Shown one piece after another: positions 1-9,313 of a DNA stretch of 64,000 bases. Made by a program: the position numbers and the translations under genes. The DNA is taken from NCBI GenBank assembly GCA_021378565.1, contig JAACJU010000001.1:409988-473987 (forward strand). The letters run 5' to 3'. Source of the DNA: Arcobacter sp. LC1 (GTDB taxonomy: Bacteria > Campylobacterota > Campylobacteria > Campylobacterales > Arcobacteraceae). The first letter of the stretch is position 1; each line of letters begins with the position of its first letter. The notes beneath the pieces are model-generated. The model was not told the origin of the DNA, ran no database searches, and saw nothing but the letters and a program-made list of their open reading frames with translations.

Positions 1-1
1 A

Positions 2-1060
2 ATTAAAAATACTAAAGTTTATGTAGAATATGAGCCAATAGGAACAGTCGGTGCTTTTTCTTCATGGAATTTTCCTGTTTTACTACTGGCTAGAAAAATA
101 GCTCCAGCTCTAGCAGCAAAATGCCCTATTATCATTCGTTCAAGTAAAGAATGTGTTTTAAGTGCTATGAAATTAATCCAAGCTTGTCATGATGCAGGTT
201 TACCTAAAGGGCTTGTTTCTTTGCTTTGTGGGGACGCAAATACTATTTCAACTATTATTGCAGATGATGAAAGAGTAAAAAAATTATCTCTTACAGGTTC
301 TAGCTTTGTTGGAAGTGAACTTATAAAACAAAGTGCAAAAACATTTAAAAAAGTAACTATGGAATTAGGCGGACATGCGCCTGTACTTATTTTTCCTGAT
401 GTAAAAAATCTTCAAGAATTAGCAAAAACTTGTTGCTCTGTAAAATTTGCAAATTCTGGTCAAGTTTGCGTTTCACCTACTAGATTTTATGTTCACAAAG
501 ATATTATTGATGAATTTTGTAAATACTTTATAGAAGAAGCAAAAAAAATCAAAATAGGTTCTGGGCTTGATGAAAGCACAACTATGGGTCCTTTGATAAA
601 CAAAAAAAGACTTGTTGCGATAAAAGAATTCATTACTGAAGTAAAAAATACTAAAGGCGATATTTTACTTGGAGGTAAAGAAGCAGCAGGTTTTAGTAAA
701 GGATATTATTTTGAACCTACGATTATAAGAGATTTAGAAGATTGCTCAAAACTTTTATGTGATGAAATTTTTGGACCAATTGCACTTATTCAAACTTTTA
801 GCACTTTTGATGAAGTTATCAAAAAAGCAAACTCAACAGCTTATGGCTTGGCATCTTACGCTTTTACTTCATCACTTGAACTTGCAAATAAATGCCAAAG
901 TGAAATATCATCTGGAATGGTGGGGATTAATAGCTTTGCACTAGCTGCTGCTGAGATTCCTTTTGGAGGAATAAAAGCTAGTGGATTTGGTAGAGAAAGT
1001 GGAGAACTTGGTATGACTGAGTATTTAAACACAAAAATTATAACCATGCAAACTTCTTAA
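2..1060 (+). CDS. Aldehyde dehydrogenase, 5' end outside window
   Basis: NAD(P)-dependent aldehyde dehydrogenase that oxidises an aldehyde or semialdehyde to the acid in the cytoplasm. The frame is open from the first bases, so the Met at 167 is internal; the visible part begins in the cofactor-binding domain (EPIGTVGAFSSWNFP). The general-base Glu of ELGGHAP (codon at 362) and the catalytic Cys of SGQVC (codon at 467) are present, as are the C-terminal EIFGP and PFGGIKASGFGRE motifs. The stop is 8 bp before the aldolase start, with AAGGA between, so the two are co-transcribed. By family a succinate-semialdehyde or lactaldehyde dehydrogenase is likely; the exact substrate is inference from the aldolase partner. 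Confidence 0.93.
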   Translation: MKNTKVYVEYEPIGTVGAFSSWNFPVLLLARKIAPALAAKCPIIIRSSKECVLSAMKLIQACHDAGLPKGLVSLLCGDANTISTIIADDERVKKLSLTGSSFVGSELIKQSAKTFKKVTMELGGHAPVLIFPDVKNLQELAKTCCSVKFANSGQVCVSPTRFYVHKDIIDEFCKYFIEEAKKIKIGSGLDESTTMGPLINKKRLVAIKEFITEVKNTKGDILLGGKEAAGFSKGYYFEPTIIRDLEDCSKLLCDEIFGPIALIQTFSTFDEVIKKANSTAYGLASYAFTSSLELANKCQSEISSGMVGINSFALAAAEIPFGGIKASGFGRESGELGMTEYLNTKIITMQTS

Positions 1061-1068
1061 GGATTAAC

Positions 1069-1851
1069 ATGAAAAATATTAGTTTATGTAAAAAATGGGC
1101 TAAAAATCAAGGCACGATAAACGCTTGGCTTAGCATGCCCTGCGCTTTTAGTGCTGAACTTATCGGAAAAGCTGGATTTGATAGCATTACAATAGATATA
1201 CAGCACGGCTTGATATCTTATGAAAACGCCTTAAATATGTTTCAAGCTATGAGTTCTTCAAAAAGTGAACTTATGGCTAGAGTACCTTGGTTAAATCCTA
1301 GTGATATAATGAAAGTTTTAGATGCAGGTGCAAGAGGTATAATTTGCCCTATGGTTAATACCAAAGAAGATGCACAAAAATTAGTATCTTATTCTTATTA
1401 TCCTCCACTTGGCACTAGAAGTTTTGGGCCTACTAGAGCTAAGTATTTTTTGAATGATTATGCAAAAGACGCAAATTCTAGTTTGCTTATTATTGCTATG
1501 ATTGAAACTGCAGAGGCATTAGAAAACTTAGAAGATATTTTAAGTGTTGAAGGGATTGATGGTATTTACATAGGTCCTGCAGATTTATCTTTAAATCTTG
1601 GCAAAGAACCAGCTTTTGACAAAGAAGATGAATTTATTTTAAAAACTATAAAGCATATTTTAAAAGAAGCAAAAAAGCACAATAAATTTGCAGGAATTCA
1701 TAACGCTACTGTAGAATATGGACAAAAAATGCTTAAACTTGGTTTTGATTTTATTTCAGTATCTTCAGATGCAAACTTCATAATTCAAGGAGCAAATGCC
1801 GTTATCTCAAAATTTAACGATAAAGAAGCCACTAAATCAAAAACATACTGA
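1069..1851 (+). CDS. HpcH/HpaI-family class II 2-keto-acid aldolase
   Basis: Metal-dependent aldolase that cleaves 2-keto-3-deoxy or 4-hydroxy-2-keto acids to pyruvate plus an aldehyde. The 260-residue length is normal. Visible family marks are the catalytic His in DIQHG (about residue 46), the Arg in ARVPW, the long substrate loop YPPLGTRSFGPTRA, and the metal ligands Glu in MIETAEA and Asp in GPADLS. It directly follows an aldehyde dehydrogenase, which fits a catabolic pair in which the aldehyde product (lactaldehyde, glycolaldehyde or succinate semialdehyde) is oxidised. Which sugar acid is used cannot be told from sequence. The SD is AAGGA 6 bp before ATG. Confidence 0.9.
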   Translation: MKNISLCKKWAKNQGTINAWLSMPCAFSAELIGKAGFDSITIDIQHGLISYENALNMFQAMSSSKSELMARVPWLNPSDIMKVLDAGARGIICPMVNTKEDAQKLVSYSYYPPLGTRSFGPTRAKYFLNDYAKDANSSLLIIAMIETAEALENLEDILSVEGIDGIYIGPADLSLNLGKEPAFDKEDEFILKTIKHILKEAKKHNKFAGIHNATVEYGQKMLKLGFDFISVSSDANFIIQGANAVISKFNDKEATKSKTY

Positions 1852-1887
1852 GACTTAGTTTAAAACCAAATGGCAATAAAAATATGC

Positions 1888-1893
1888 TATAAT
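1888..1893 (+). promoter_or_regulatory. Extended -10 promoter for the GT2 gene
   Basis: TATAAT preceded by TG one base upstream (TGCTATAAT), 19 bp before the ATG at 1913. This is the usual sigma-70 form in Campylobacter, which relies on an extended -10 and an AT-rich upstream region rather than a -35 box. It separates the glycosyltransferase from the aldolase unit. Confidence 0.65.
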
Positions 1894-1912
1894 AAGCAAA
1901 AAAAGAAGTCTT

Positions 1913-2857
1913 ATGTCAAAAATTAGTATTGTAGTACCAATTTACAATACAGCGCCTTATCTAAAACAGTGCTTTGATAGTCTTTTAGCGGTGGATTTTG
2001 ACAAAGAGCTCATACTTATAAACGATGGCTCAAGTGATAATTCACTTGATATTATAAAGTCATATCTAAAAAAATATCCTAAAGAGATTATTCTAATTGA
2101 TAAAAATAATGAAGGTCAAGGTGAAGCTAGAAATAATGGAATAAAACAAGCAAGTGGAGAATATATTAGCTTTATTGATAGCGATGATTTTGTAGATACA
2201 AAAAAATATGAGACTTTTATTAATCTTTCATTTAAAAGCAATGCAGATATTTGCTTCGCAGATGGAAGACTTTATGGAGAAAAATTGCATAATAAACTCT
2301 TATCAAGAAAATTTTATTTTAAAAATAAAAATAATAAAAAAATCCTAACAGGCCTTAAATACTTAGAAGATTCTGTAAAACTCCATTCTGTTAGGCCTGA
2401 AGCTTGGCTTGGAATATATAAAAAGAATTTTTTAATTTATAATAATTTATTTTTTAAAGCAAAAATTATATATGAAGACAATTTATTTTTCTTTTCTACC
2501 CTTTGTCTTGCAAAAAAAGTAATTTACTTTAAGCATGATTTTTATTTTTATAGAAAAAGAGAAGGTAGTATAATGTCAAAAAAAGTCTCGCTTCACTCTT
2601 TGCAAAGTTTATGCTCTATTAGTAAATGCGAAAGACAAACAATTCAAAACAATAATCTAAAATCTCGTTATTTAAATTCTATGCCACTTTCCGAACTTTG
2701 GGCTATGTACAAAAGTAAAAGAGCGATAAATAAAAAAGAATTTTTTGAAGTGTTAAAACTTTTGCATTTTAATCTAAAAGGCTATAAAAGAATAATAATT
2801 TTATTATTTAAATTAAAAAAGCTAGAAGATATTGATTATATGGATAAAAATGACTAA
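1913..2857 (+). CDS. Family 2 (GT-A) glycosyltransferase
   Basis: Transfers a sugar from a nucleotide-sugar donor, probably onto a surface glycan. The N-terminal GT-A fold is clear: VVPIYNTAPYL at residues 7-17, NDGSSDNS near 37, and the DSDD metal/nucleotide site at 89-92 (ISFIDSDDFVD). The C-terminal third is basic and Lys/Leu-rich without a membrane span, as in many Campylobacter LOS and capsule transferases. It stands alone: preceded by its own extended -10 promoter, followed by a convergent response regulator. No sugar specificity can be read. Its isolation from a glycan cluster is slightly unusual. Confidence 0.88.
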   Translation: MSKISIVVPIYNTAPYLKQCFDSLLAVDFDKELILINDGSSDNSLDIIKSYLKKYPKEIILIDKNNEGQGEARNNGIKQASGEYISFIDSDDFVDTKKYETFINLSFKSNADICFADGRLYGEKLHNKLLSRKFYFKNKNNKKILTGLKYLEDSVKLHSVRPEAWLGIYKKNFLIYNNLFFKAKIIYEDNLFFFSTLCLAKKVIYFKHDFYFYRKREGSIMSKKVSLHSLQSLCSISKCERQTIQNNNLKSRYLNSMPLSELWAMYKSKRAINKKEFFEVLKLLHFNLKGYKRIIILLFKLKKLEDIDYMDKND

Positions 2858-2917
2858 GGCTTCAAACTTCTCTTATTTTAATTTTGTGTCCCAAGCCATC
2901 TTCTATAAAAAATAAAA

Positions 2918-3604
2918 CTACATAAGTCTATATCCTACTCCTGAAAGATTAAACACAATATCAGTAGGCAATTTTTTTCGCAAATTTCTAACCAAAGAAC
3001 GAAGCGCAGAATCTGTCATCACAGAATTTTCCCAAACATTTTTTTCTAATTCTATATAAGTAACTATTCGATTTTGATTTGAGATTAATAATTCAAGAAA
3101 AACTAATTCTTTTTTATTTAGTTTCACTACTTCATCTTTATATTTTAACTCTCTTTTATCATAATCATAAAAATAATCTTCATCAACACCTAGCTTAACT
3201 TTTTTGTTCAAAGCAAAAACTTTGATACATTTTTCAAGCGCTTCAAATAATTCATCTAAATCAATAGGTTTTACAATATATTTTTCCATTTTAAGCTCAA
3301 CTGCTTCAAGTAAATAATCTTTATCGGTATGAGCAGTTAGCATAATAATGGGTATTTTTGTATCTTCTTTTCTTATTTTTTGAACTAAGCTAATGCCGTC
3401 TAAATTTGGCATATGAATATCTGTAAGTATAATATCTGGTTGTTTTTCTTTATATATTTTAAAGGCTTCTTCTCCATCACTTGCTTCAAAAATTTCTTTT
3501 GTATAGTACCTCAAAGAATCAGCAATATTTTTTCTAATACCAATTTCATCTTCTGCGTATAGCAAAGTCATATTTTTTAAGTCTTGTAAAAATTTAGCTT
3601 CCAT
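2918..3604 (-). CDS. OmpR-type response regulator, no kinase nearby
   Basis: Two-domain response regulator of 228 residues. The receiver domain has the acidic pair in LLYAEDE (18-20), the phosphoacceptor Asp62 in ILTDIHMP, Thr90 in MLTAH and Lys112 in YIVKPID. The C-terminal half (from about 140) is a winged-helix DNA-binding domain ending NLRKKLPTDIVFNLSGVGYRLM. The start has AAAGGA 7 bp upstream. It lies just downstream of the torA-cytochrome pair on the same strand, so it may control TMAO respiration (inference); no sensor kinase lies in the window. The receiver is complete, unlike the regulator at 12924. Confidence 0.9.
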   Translation of the reverse strand: MEAKFLQDLKNMTLLYAEDEIGIRKNIADSLRYYTKEIFEASDGEEAFKIYKEKQPDIILTDIHMPNLDGISLVQKIRKEDTKIPIIMLTAHTDKDYLLEAVELKMEKYIVKPIDLDELFEALEKCIKVFALNKKVKLGVDEDYFYDYDKRELKYKDEVVKLNKKELVFLELLISNQNRIVTYIELEKNVWENSVMTDSALRSLVRNLRKKLPTDIVFNLSGVGYRLM

Positions 3605-3679
3605 AAAAATCCTTTAATATATATAAGGTTAATTCTATCCTATGGTTACTTTCCAAGTCCTAAGACTTGGTAGTAAAGA

Positions 3680-4234
3680 TTATTTTGAACGAACAATTCC
3701 GTTTTTAGCATTTGATTTTAAATATCTTAATAATGCAGATGCTTCTTCAGGGCTTATTTGTGCTCTAATTTTCATAGGTGCAAAAAGTGCTTCCCATTCT
3801 TTCATACTGTGATCTTCAACGATTCTCTCAGCGTGACATTGAGTACAAGTATCTTCATAGAAATCTTGTTCATCAGCCCAAAGACCATCATGATCTGTTG
3901 TTAACAATGAAGATGCTACTGTTCCTGTTAATTTAACTTTGTTTCCACCTTCTTTTGATATGGTAAAACCATTATTCAAAGTAGCAATAACCAAAGATTC
4001 ACCTTTTGAAAAATATATTTTTTTTCCATTTTGAAAACCATTTACAGCAATAGTTGAAACTTTTGCATCTTTTTTTACAACTGTTACAGCAATACCGATA
4101 TATAATTGTGCTGTTTTACCATTACTTGCTTTTAAAACTGTATTTTTTGAAATATAAGTTTTACCTGTTGCTGCATAAGAAAAAGTTCCTAGCAATAATC
4201 CTAAAGTTAATATACCTTTTACTAATTTGTTCAT
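3680..4234 (-). CDS. Periplasmic monohaem c-type cytochrome, TorC C-terminal-like
   Basis: Probable electron donor to the adjacent molybdoenzyme. It has an N-terminal Sec signal (about 1-21, ending SYA), an internal beta-rich region, and one haem site CTQCH at 130-134, followed by a helical tail (MKEWEALFAP...EEASALLRYLKS) as in the C-terminal haem domain of TorC. There is no pentahaem NrfH/TorC N-terminal part, so electrons probably come from another membrane cytochrome. The start lies 3 bp past the torA stop; its SD (AAGGAGCG) overlaps the last torA codons, so the two genes are translationally linked. A torA-cytochrome pair like this is known in Campylobacter jejuni. Confidence 0.85.
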   Translation of the reverse strand: MNKLVKGILTLGLLLGTFSYAATGKTYISKNTVLKASNGKTAQLYIGIAVTVVKKDAKVSTIAVNGFQNGKKIYFSKGESLVIATLNNGFTISKEGGNKVKLTGTVASSLLTTDHDGLWADEQDFYEDTCTQCHAERIVEDHSMKEWEALFAPMKIRAQISPEEASALLRYLKSNAKNGIVRSK

Positions 4235-4236
4235 TT

Positions 4237-6669
4237 TTACGCTCCTTGAATTTTTGGTGGTTGATATGCTAGATTTGGACTAACATTATCGACTTTTTTG
4301 ATTGCCACTAATAAAGTGTTCGCTGTTGTAGCTTGCGCCATTTGTGAAGATGGTCTTGAAGATGTCAAAACATTAATTTGCCCTGAATTACATCTTACTT
4401 TTCTTTGGTCATCTCCAAACATTGAATCTCCAGCTTCTGGATTTTCAGGAGAATACCAAGCACCCTCTTCTAGTGCAGCCACGCCTTGTCTTATAGTATT
4501 TGTTACTACAACTCCTGCTAAAAGACTTCCTCTGTTATTGTAAACTTCTACAATCTCACCATCTTTCACACCAAATTTTTGTGCGTCTTTTGGGTTGATT
4601 CTTATAGGTTCTCTACCTTGAACTTTATGGGCATTTTGTACCCAAGTATTATCAAGCTGAGAATGTATTCTATAAGTTGGATGTGGAGAAACTAGATGTA
4701 ATGGAAATTTTTTAACTAATTTTTCATTTCCTAACCATTCAGCTGGTTCAAACCAAGTAACATGGCCTTTGAAATCTTTGTATCCAAATTTCGCAAATTT
4801 TTCTGAATAGATTTGAATTTTTCCGCTTTCAGTTTGTAATTTATTTTTAACTGGATCTTCTCTAAATGCTTGATGTCTAACAAATTTCTTAGCCTCAGCT
4901 GGAATAGAATATTTAACAACACCTTTTTCCCAAAATTCTTCAAACGAAATTCCCATTTTTTTCTTAGCGTAAGATCTAGCATATAATTTTTGTATCCATT
5001 GCATAGGAGTTTTATTTCTTGTAAATCTTTTTTCTTTACCAAATCTTTTTGAAAGACTAGCAAAGATTTCATAATCATCTTTTGATTCATATCTAGGTTT
5101 TAATATTTGCTTCATTGCATAAATTCTATCATTAGAATAAGACATTGCACCAGCTACATCATTTCTTTCCATTGTAGTAGTTGCAGGAAGTACAATATCA
5201 GCCATTTTAGCTGATGGAGTCCACCAAGGCTCAACAACAACATAAGTATCTAGTGTTCTTATTGCGCCAATTAATTCATTTATATTTGGTTGATGCCCTA
5301 TAGGAGAACACCCAGCACTAAGCATAAAATGCACTTTTGGATAAGTTAATCTGCTACCTTTAAAGTCAATAGTTTCACCATCTTTTAAGATTAAATCACT
5401 CATTCTAGAAGCTGGAATTGAAAATCTTACTTTGTCTCCTCCACCTTGGCTAAGTCCACCGACAGTTATTTTACCTGAGTTTGCATCTCCACCATTTTCA
5501 TAATGCATAGAAAAACCAAAACCACCACCTGGAAGTCCAACTTGACCTATCATTGAAGCTAAAGTTATTATAGCCCAGTCAACTTGCTCACCATGGTGTG
5601 CTCTTTGTAAAGACCAGTTTCCTGCTATAAAAGTTCTATTATCAACCATTGTAGTTGCTAACTCTTTTATAGTAGCTTCGCTAATTGTTGTGATTTTAGA
5701 TGCCCAAGCTGGAGTTTTTTCTATTTTGTCTTCTTTACCTAAAAGATAAGGTAAGAATTTATCAAATCCATCTGTGTATTTTTTAATAAATTTAGCATCA
5801 TATTTTCCACTTTTGTATAAATAATGCATCATTCCTAACATCAAAGCAACATCTGTGTTTGGTCTTATTTTTACCCAATCAGCTTTGAATTCTTGCGCAC
5901 TTTGAGTATAAATTGGGTCAATTGAAATAAATTTAATCCCAGCTTTTTTGTATTCTTCATAACGATCAAAACAATTATGACTAGGTACACTGTACCCCAC
6001 TCTATTACATTTATATAAATCAGCTCCCCAAAGAACCATAACTTTTGTATTTTTAATAATTTCATCAAAAGCAGTTTGTATAGAATATACTTCAATATCT
6101 CCAACAATTACTGGGTTTGTAGGTCCCGCGGCACCATTACTATATTCTCCAGCTGTTCCTACTGCTCCACCAATTTGGTTGAAAAATCTTCCAGCCATAG
6201 TATTTGGTTTAAACGAACCAGGCATTGACCAACCACCATAAGATGCGTTATAAAGTGCTTGATTGCCACCTTTTTTTTGTGCAGATTTTATAGATTTAGT
6301 AACTAAATCATATGCTGTATCCCAAGATACTCTAACAAATTCTTCTTTTCCTCTTAAATCTCCAGCATCTTTTCCTTCAAGAAAACTTTTTCTAACACAA
6401 GGATATTTCACTCTTGAGTTTGTTGTTTCTCTATCAATCAAACCCTTAGTAAGTAAAGTTGGATTTTTGTCTGAATCTTGAGGTGTGATACCTACCATTT
6501 TGTTATCTCTAACTTCGGCATAAAATGCTCCAAAATGAGACGCACTTGGTATTTTTGTAGTCTTAGATTGTAAAACTTTAGCAAAAGCACCACTAGCTCC
6601 ACCACTAGCTGCAACTACTGCTCCACCAATGGCTCCCTTTTTTAAAAAATCTCTTCTTGAATTATTCAT
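4237..6669 (-). CDS. torA: Molybdopterin TMAO/DMSO reductase catalytic subunit
   Basis: Periplasmic bis-MGD oxidoreductase of the DMSO-reductase family that reduces TMAO or DMSO as terminal electron acceptor. Residues 1-30 form a Tat signal with SRRDFLKK and a hydrophobic stretch ending AFA. There is no N-terminal 4Fe-4S Cys set, as expected for TorA/BisC. The likely molybdenum ligand Ser177 sits in GEYSNGAA. The C-terminal molydopterin-dinucleotide domain carries HPTYRIHSQLDNT and REPIRINPKDA. At 810 residues the length fits. It is first in a two-gene unit with the monohaem cytochrome. TMAO versus DMSO versus biotin sulfoxide cannot be separated by sequence alone. Confidence 0.93.
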   Translation of the reverse strand: MNNSRRDFLKKGAIGGAVVAASGGASGAFAKVLQSKTTKIPSASHFGAFYAEVRDNKMVGITPQDSDKNPTLLTKGLIDRETTNSRVKYPCVRKSFLEGKDAGDLRGKEEFVRVSWDTAYDLVTKSIKSAQKKGGNQALYNASYGGWSMPGSFKPNTMAGRFFNQIGGAVGTAGEYSNGAAGPTNPVIVGDIEVYSIQTAFDEIIKNTKVMVLWGADLYKCNRVGYSVPSHNCFDRYEEYKKAGIKFISIDPIYTQSAQEFKADWVKIRPNTDVALMLGMMHYLYKSGKYDAKFIKKYTDGFDKFLPYLLGKEDKIEKTPAWASKITTISEATIKELATTMVDNRTFIAGNWSLQRAHHGEQVDWAIITLASMIGQVGLPGGGFGFSMHYENGGDANSGKITVGGLSQGGGDKVRFSIPASRMSDLILKDGETIDFKGSRLTYPKVHFMLSAGCSPIGHQPNINELIGAIRTLDTYVVVEPWWTPSAKMADIVLPATTTMERNDVAGAMSYSNDRIYAMKQILKPRYESKDDYEIFASLSKRFGKEKRFTRNKTPMQWIQKLYARSYAKKKMGISFEEFWEKGVVKYSIPAEAKKFVRHQAFREDPVKNKLQTESGKIQIYSEKFAKFGYKDFKGHVTWFEPAEWLGNEKLVKKFPLHLVSPHPTYRIHSQLDNTWVQNAHKVQGREPIRINPKDAQKFGVKDGEIVEVYNNRGSLLAGVVVTNTIRQGVAALEEGAWYSPENPEAGDSMFGDDQRKVRCNSGQINVLTSSRPSSQMAQATTANTLLVAIKKVDNVSPNLAYQPPKIQGA

Positions 6670-6745
6670 AATTTATTTCCTATTAGATTTATTCTATTTA
6701 AATCATGATAGTCTTTATTAATATCATTACCACCACGTTGAGCGA

Positions 6746-6751
6746 AGTATA
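6746..6751 (-). promoter_or_regulatory. Candidate -10 of the torA operon
   Basis: On the minus strand TGTTATACT gives an extended -10 (TGnTATACT) about 77 bp before the torA ATG. The long leader between it and torA holds a possible regulator-binding stretch (CGCTCAACGTGGTGG, the only GC-rich part of this gap). Confidence 0.4.
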
Positions 6752-6856
6752 ACAGTAAAAAGTATAAAAAAAGTCGAATTTATTTTTTTTTTAAAATTTA
6801 TTAAAAAAAACTTAAATAGTGCCTTTTTTGCTAAGCTTCTATAACAAAGAATTTGC

Positions 6857-6862
6857 TATAAT
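6857..6862 (+). promoter_or_regulatory. Extended -10 promoter for argF-hemN
   Basis: TGCTATAAT, 39 bp before the argF ATG; the SD AAGGAAG lies 5 bp before that ATG. Confidence 0.65.
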
Positions 6863-6901
6863 ATCTACTTTAATGTAGCTATAAATAATAAAGGAAGTAA
6901 A

Positions 6902-7849
6902 ATGAGACATTTTTTAAGTCTAAAAGACTACTCCAAAGAAGAGATTTTAGAGATACTTAATCTTGCTAAAAAAATAAAGAAAGAAACAAAAAAAAGAATT
7001 TTTAAACCTTATATGGATAAAAAAACACTTGGAATGATATTTGAAAAAAGTAGTACAAGAACAAGAGTTAGCTTTGAAGCTGGGATTTATCAGCTAGGTG
7101 GGATTGGATTATTTTTATCAAGCAATGATATTCAATTAGGTAGAGGAGAACCAATTTGTGATACAAGTAGAGTTGTTTCATCTATGCTTGATATGCTAAT
7201 GATTAGAACTTATGGGCATGAAAAACTAGAAGAATTTGCAAAATATTCAAGTGTTCCTGTGATAAATGGCTTAAGTGATTCTTTTCATCCTGTTCAGCTA
7301 ATGGCTGATTATATGACGCTCCAAGAGCACAATCTAGATAAAAATTTGGTAGTTGCTTTTATAGGCGATGGGAATAATATGGCACATTCTTGGCTAATGC
7401 TAACATCAAAACTTGGCTTTGAACTTAGAATTGCAACTCCAAAAGGATATGAAGTTGATGAGGCTATTTTAAGCCAAGCTAAAGTTTTTGCCAAAGATTC
7501 AGGAGCAAAAATACTTATTACAAATGATCCTAAGATTGCTAGTAAAGATGCAAGTGTGCTTACAAGTGATACTTGGACTTCGATGGGACAAGAAGAAGAA
7601 AAGAAACAAAGAATAAAAAACTTTAAAGGTTTTATCGTAGATGAAAAACTTATGTCTTTAGGCACAAAAAATGCAATTTTCTTGCATTGCTTACCAGCTT
7701 ATAGAGGTTATGAAGTTAGCGAGCAAGTGCTTGAAGGTAAACAAAGTTTGATTTATGAAGAAGCTGAAAACAGACTTCACGCTCAAAAAGGCGTAATGCT
7801 TTGGCTAGATACAAAAGCACGAGAAAATGAAAATGGAGATACAAAATGA
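6902..7849 (+). CDS. argF: Ornithine carbamoyltransferase
   Basis: Makes citrulline from ornithine and carbamoyl phosphate in arginine synthesis, in the cytoplasm. The carbamoyl-phosphate motif STRTR is at residues 51-55, followed by HPVQLMADY near 122 and the catalytic [10 protein letters not shown] near 258. Length (315) is normal. hemN begins inside its stop codon (ATGA, 4-base overlap). The partner argG lies 14 kb away, so the arginine genes are scattered, as is usual in Campylobacter. Confidence 0.97.
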   Translation: MRHFLSLKDYSKEEILEILNLAKKIKKETKKRIFKPYMDKKTLGMIFEKSSTRTRVSFEAGIYQLGGIGLFLSSNDIQLGRGEPICDTSRVVSSMLDMLMIRTYGHEKLEEFAKYSSVPVINGLSDSFHPVQLMADYMTLQEHNLDKNLVVAFIGDGNNMAHSWLMLTSKLGFELRIATPKGYEVDEAILSQAKVFAKDSGAKILITNDPKIASKDASVLTSDTWTSMGQEEEKKQRIKNFKGFIVDEKLMSLGTKNAIFLHCLPAYRGYEVSEQVLEGKQSLIYEEAENRLHAQKGVMLWLDTKARENENGDTK

Positions 7850-9213
7850 TAGATTTTAAAAAATTTGAAAAATATTCAAAAGCAGGACCTAGATATACAA
7901 GTTACCCAACAGCACCAGAATTTAGTGAAGATTTTAAAGAAAATGATTTAATCAAACTTTATAAATCTCAAGATGACAACAGACCGCTTTCTTTATATAT
8001 TCACATTCCTTTTTGCCGCTCTGCATGTTATTTTTGTGGCTGTAATGTAATTTATACTTCAAAAGAAGAAAAAAAAGTGCGATATATAGAATATTTTAAA
8101 AAAGAATTACAGATTTTAAAAAAATATTTAAATACAAAAAGACAAGTTATTCAAATGCATTTTGGAGGTGGAACTCCTACCTTTTTAAGCCCTGAACAAC
8201 TTGATGATGTAATGACAAGCATAAAAGATATTTTTACGAATTTTGCAAGTGACGCTGAAATAAGCTGTGAAGTTGACCCTAGATTTTTTACAAAAGAACA
8301 TATGCAAGTTTTGAAAAAAAATGGCTGTAATCGTATTAGTTTTGGAGTTCAAGATTTAGATGAAAAAGTGCAAAAAACTATACACAGAATTCAACCCTTT
8401 GAGCTTACAAAATCTGTCATTGATATAGCAAGACAAGCAGGAATAAAATCAATAAATGTCGATTTGATTTATGGCTTGCCTTTTCAAACCCAAGAAACTT
8501 TTCACAAAACAACTACAAAAATTCTTGAGTTAAATATTGATAGATTAGCAGTTTTTAACTATGGGCATGTGCCTTGGGTTAAAAAAACTATGAGAAAATT
8601 TGATGAAGATAGTTTTTGTACTCCAGCTGAAAAACTAAATATTTTTAAAGATACTGTAGATAATTTTACAAACAATGGCTATGAAATGGTCGGAATGGAT
8701 CATTTTGCGCGACCTGATGATGAACTTTTTAAAGCTATAAAAAAAGGTGAATTGCATAGAAATTTCCAAGGATATACTACAAAAGGTGGAACTGATTTGA
8801 TAGGTATTGGGCTTACTTCTATTGGAAACGGTGTTGATTATTATGCTCAAAATTATAAAGAGCTTAAAACTTACGAAGAGGCATTGGATAAGGGTTCTTT
8901 GCCTGTGTTTAAAGGCTATATCTTAAGTGATGAAGACATTCTTAGACAAAATGTGATTATGGAGCTTATGAGCAATTTCTCTTTGAATATCACAAAACTA
9001 GAAAAAACTTTTTCTATTGATTTTTTTAAGCATTTCAAAGTTGAAGTAAAAGAACTTGATGAATTTATAGATGCAAAATTATTAACTATTACAAAAGAAA
9101 AAATCCAAGTTAGCCAAACAGGTACTATGCTTATTAGAAATATTGTTATGCCTTTTGATGAATATCTTAAAAAATTACCAGAAGATAAAAGAAGATTCTC
9201 TAAAACTGTCTAG
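7846..9213 (+). CDS. hemN: Oxygen-independent coproporphyrinogen III oxidase
   Basis: Radical-SAM enzyme that decarboxylates coproporphyrinogen III to protoporphyrinogen IX in anaerobic haem synthesis. The 4Fe-4S motif is [10 protein letters not shown]: Cys57, Cys61, Cys64, with the HemN-typical extra Cys66. HFGGGTP (SAM site) follows near 104, and [11 protein letters not shown] near 163. Length 455 is full for true HemN, rather than the shorter HemW-like proteins. It overlaps argF by 4 bases and ends in a hairpin at 9246-9277. Confidence 0.95.
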   Translation: MIDFKKFEKYSKAGPRYTSYPTAPEFSEDFKENDLIKLYKSQDDNRPLSLYIHIPFCRSACYFCGCNVIYTSKEEKKVRYIEYFKKELQILKKYLNTKRQVIQMHFGGGTPTFLSPEQLDDVMTSIKDIFTNFASDAEISCEVDPRFFTKEHMQVLKKNGCNRISFGVQDLDEKVQKTIHRIQPFELTKSVIDIARQAGIKSINVDLIYGLPFQTQETFHKTTTKILELNIDRLAVFNYGHVPWVKKTMRKFDEDSFCTPAEKLNIFKDTVDNFTNNGYEMVGMDHFARPDDELFKAIKKGELHRNFQGYTTKGGTDLIGIGLTSIGNGVDYYAQNYKELKTYEEALDKGSLPVFKGYILSDEDILRQNVIMELMSNFSLNITKLEKTFSIDFFKHFKVEVKELDEFIDAKLLTITKEKIQVSQTGTMLIRNIVMPFDEYLKKLPEDKRRFSKTV

Positions 9214-9245
9214 ACTTTTACTTTATTATTTATTTATTTATTTTA

Positions 9246-9277
9246 GATGAAATTGCAAGTTTTTTGCTTTTTTCATC
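9246..9277 (+). terminator. Terminator downstream of hemN
   Basis: Outer arms GATGAAA (9246-9252) and TTTCATC (9271-9277) with inner arms GCAA (9255-9258) and TTGC (9264-9267), followed by a T-rich stretch. It lies between convergent hemN and xth and could serve both strands. Confidence 0.45.
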
Positions 9278-9313
9278 TTTTTCATTTTTGCGTTTTTGTA
9301 ATTTATCTTAAGT

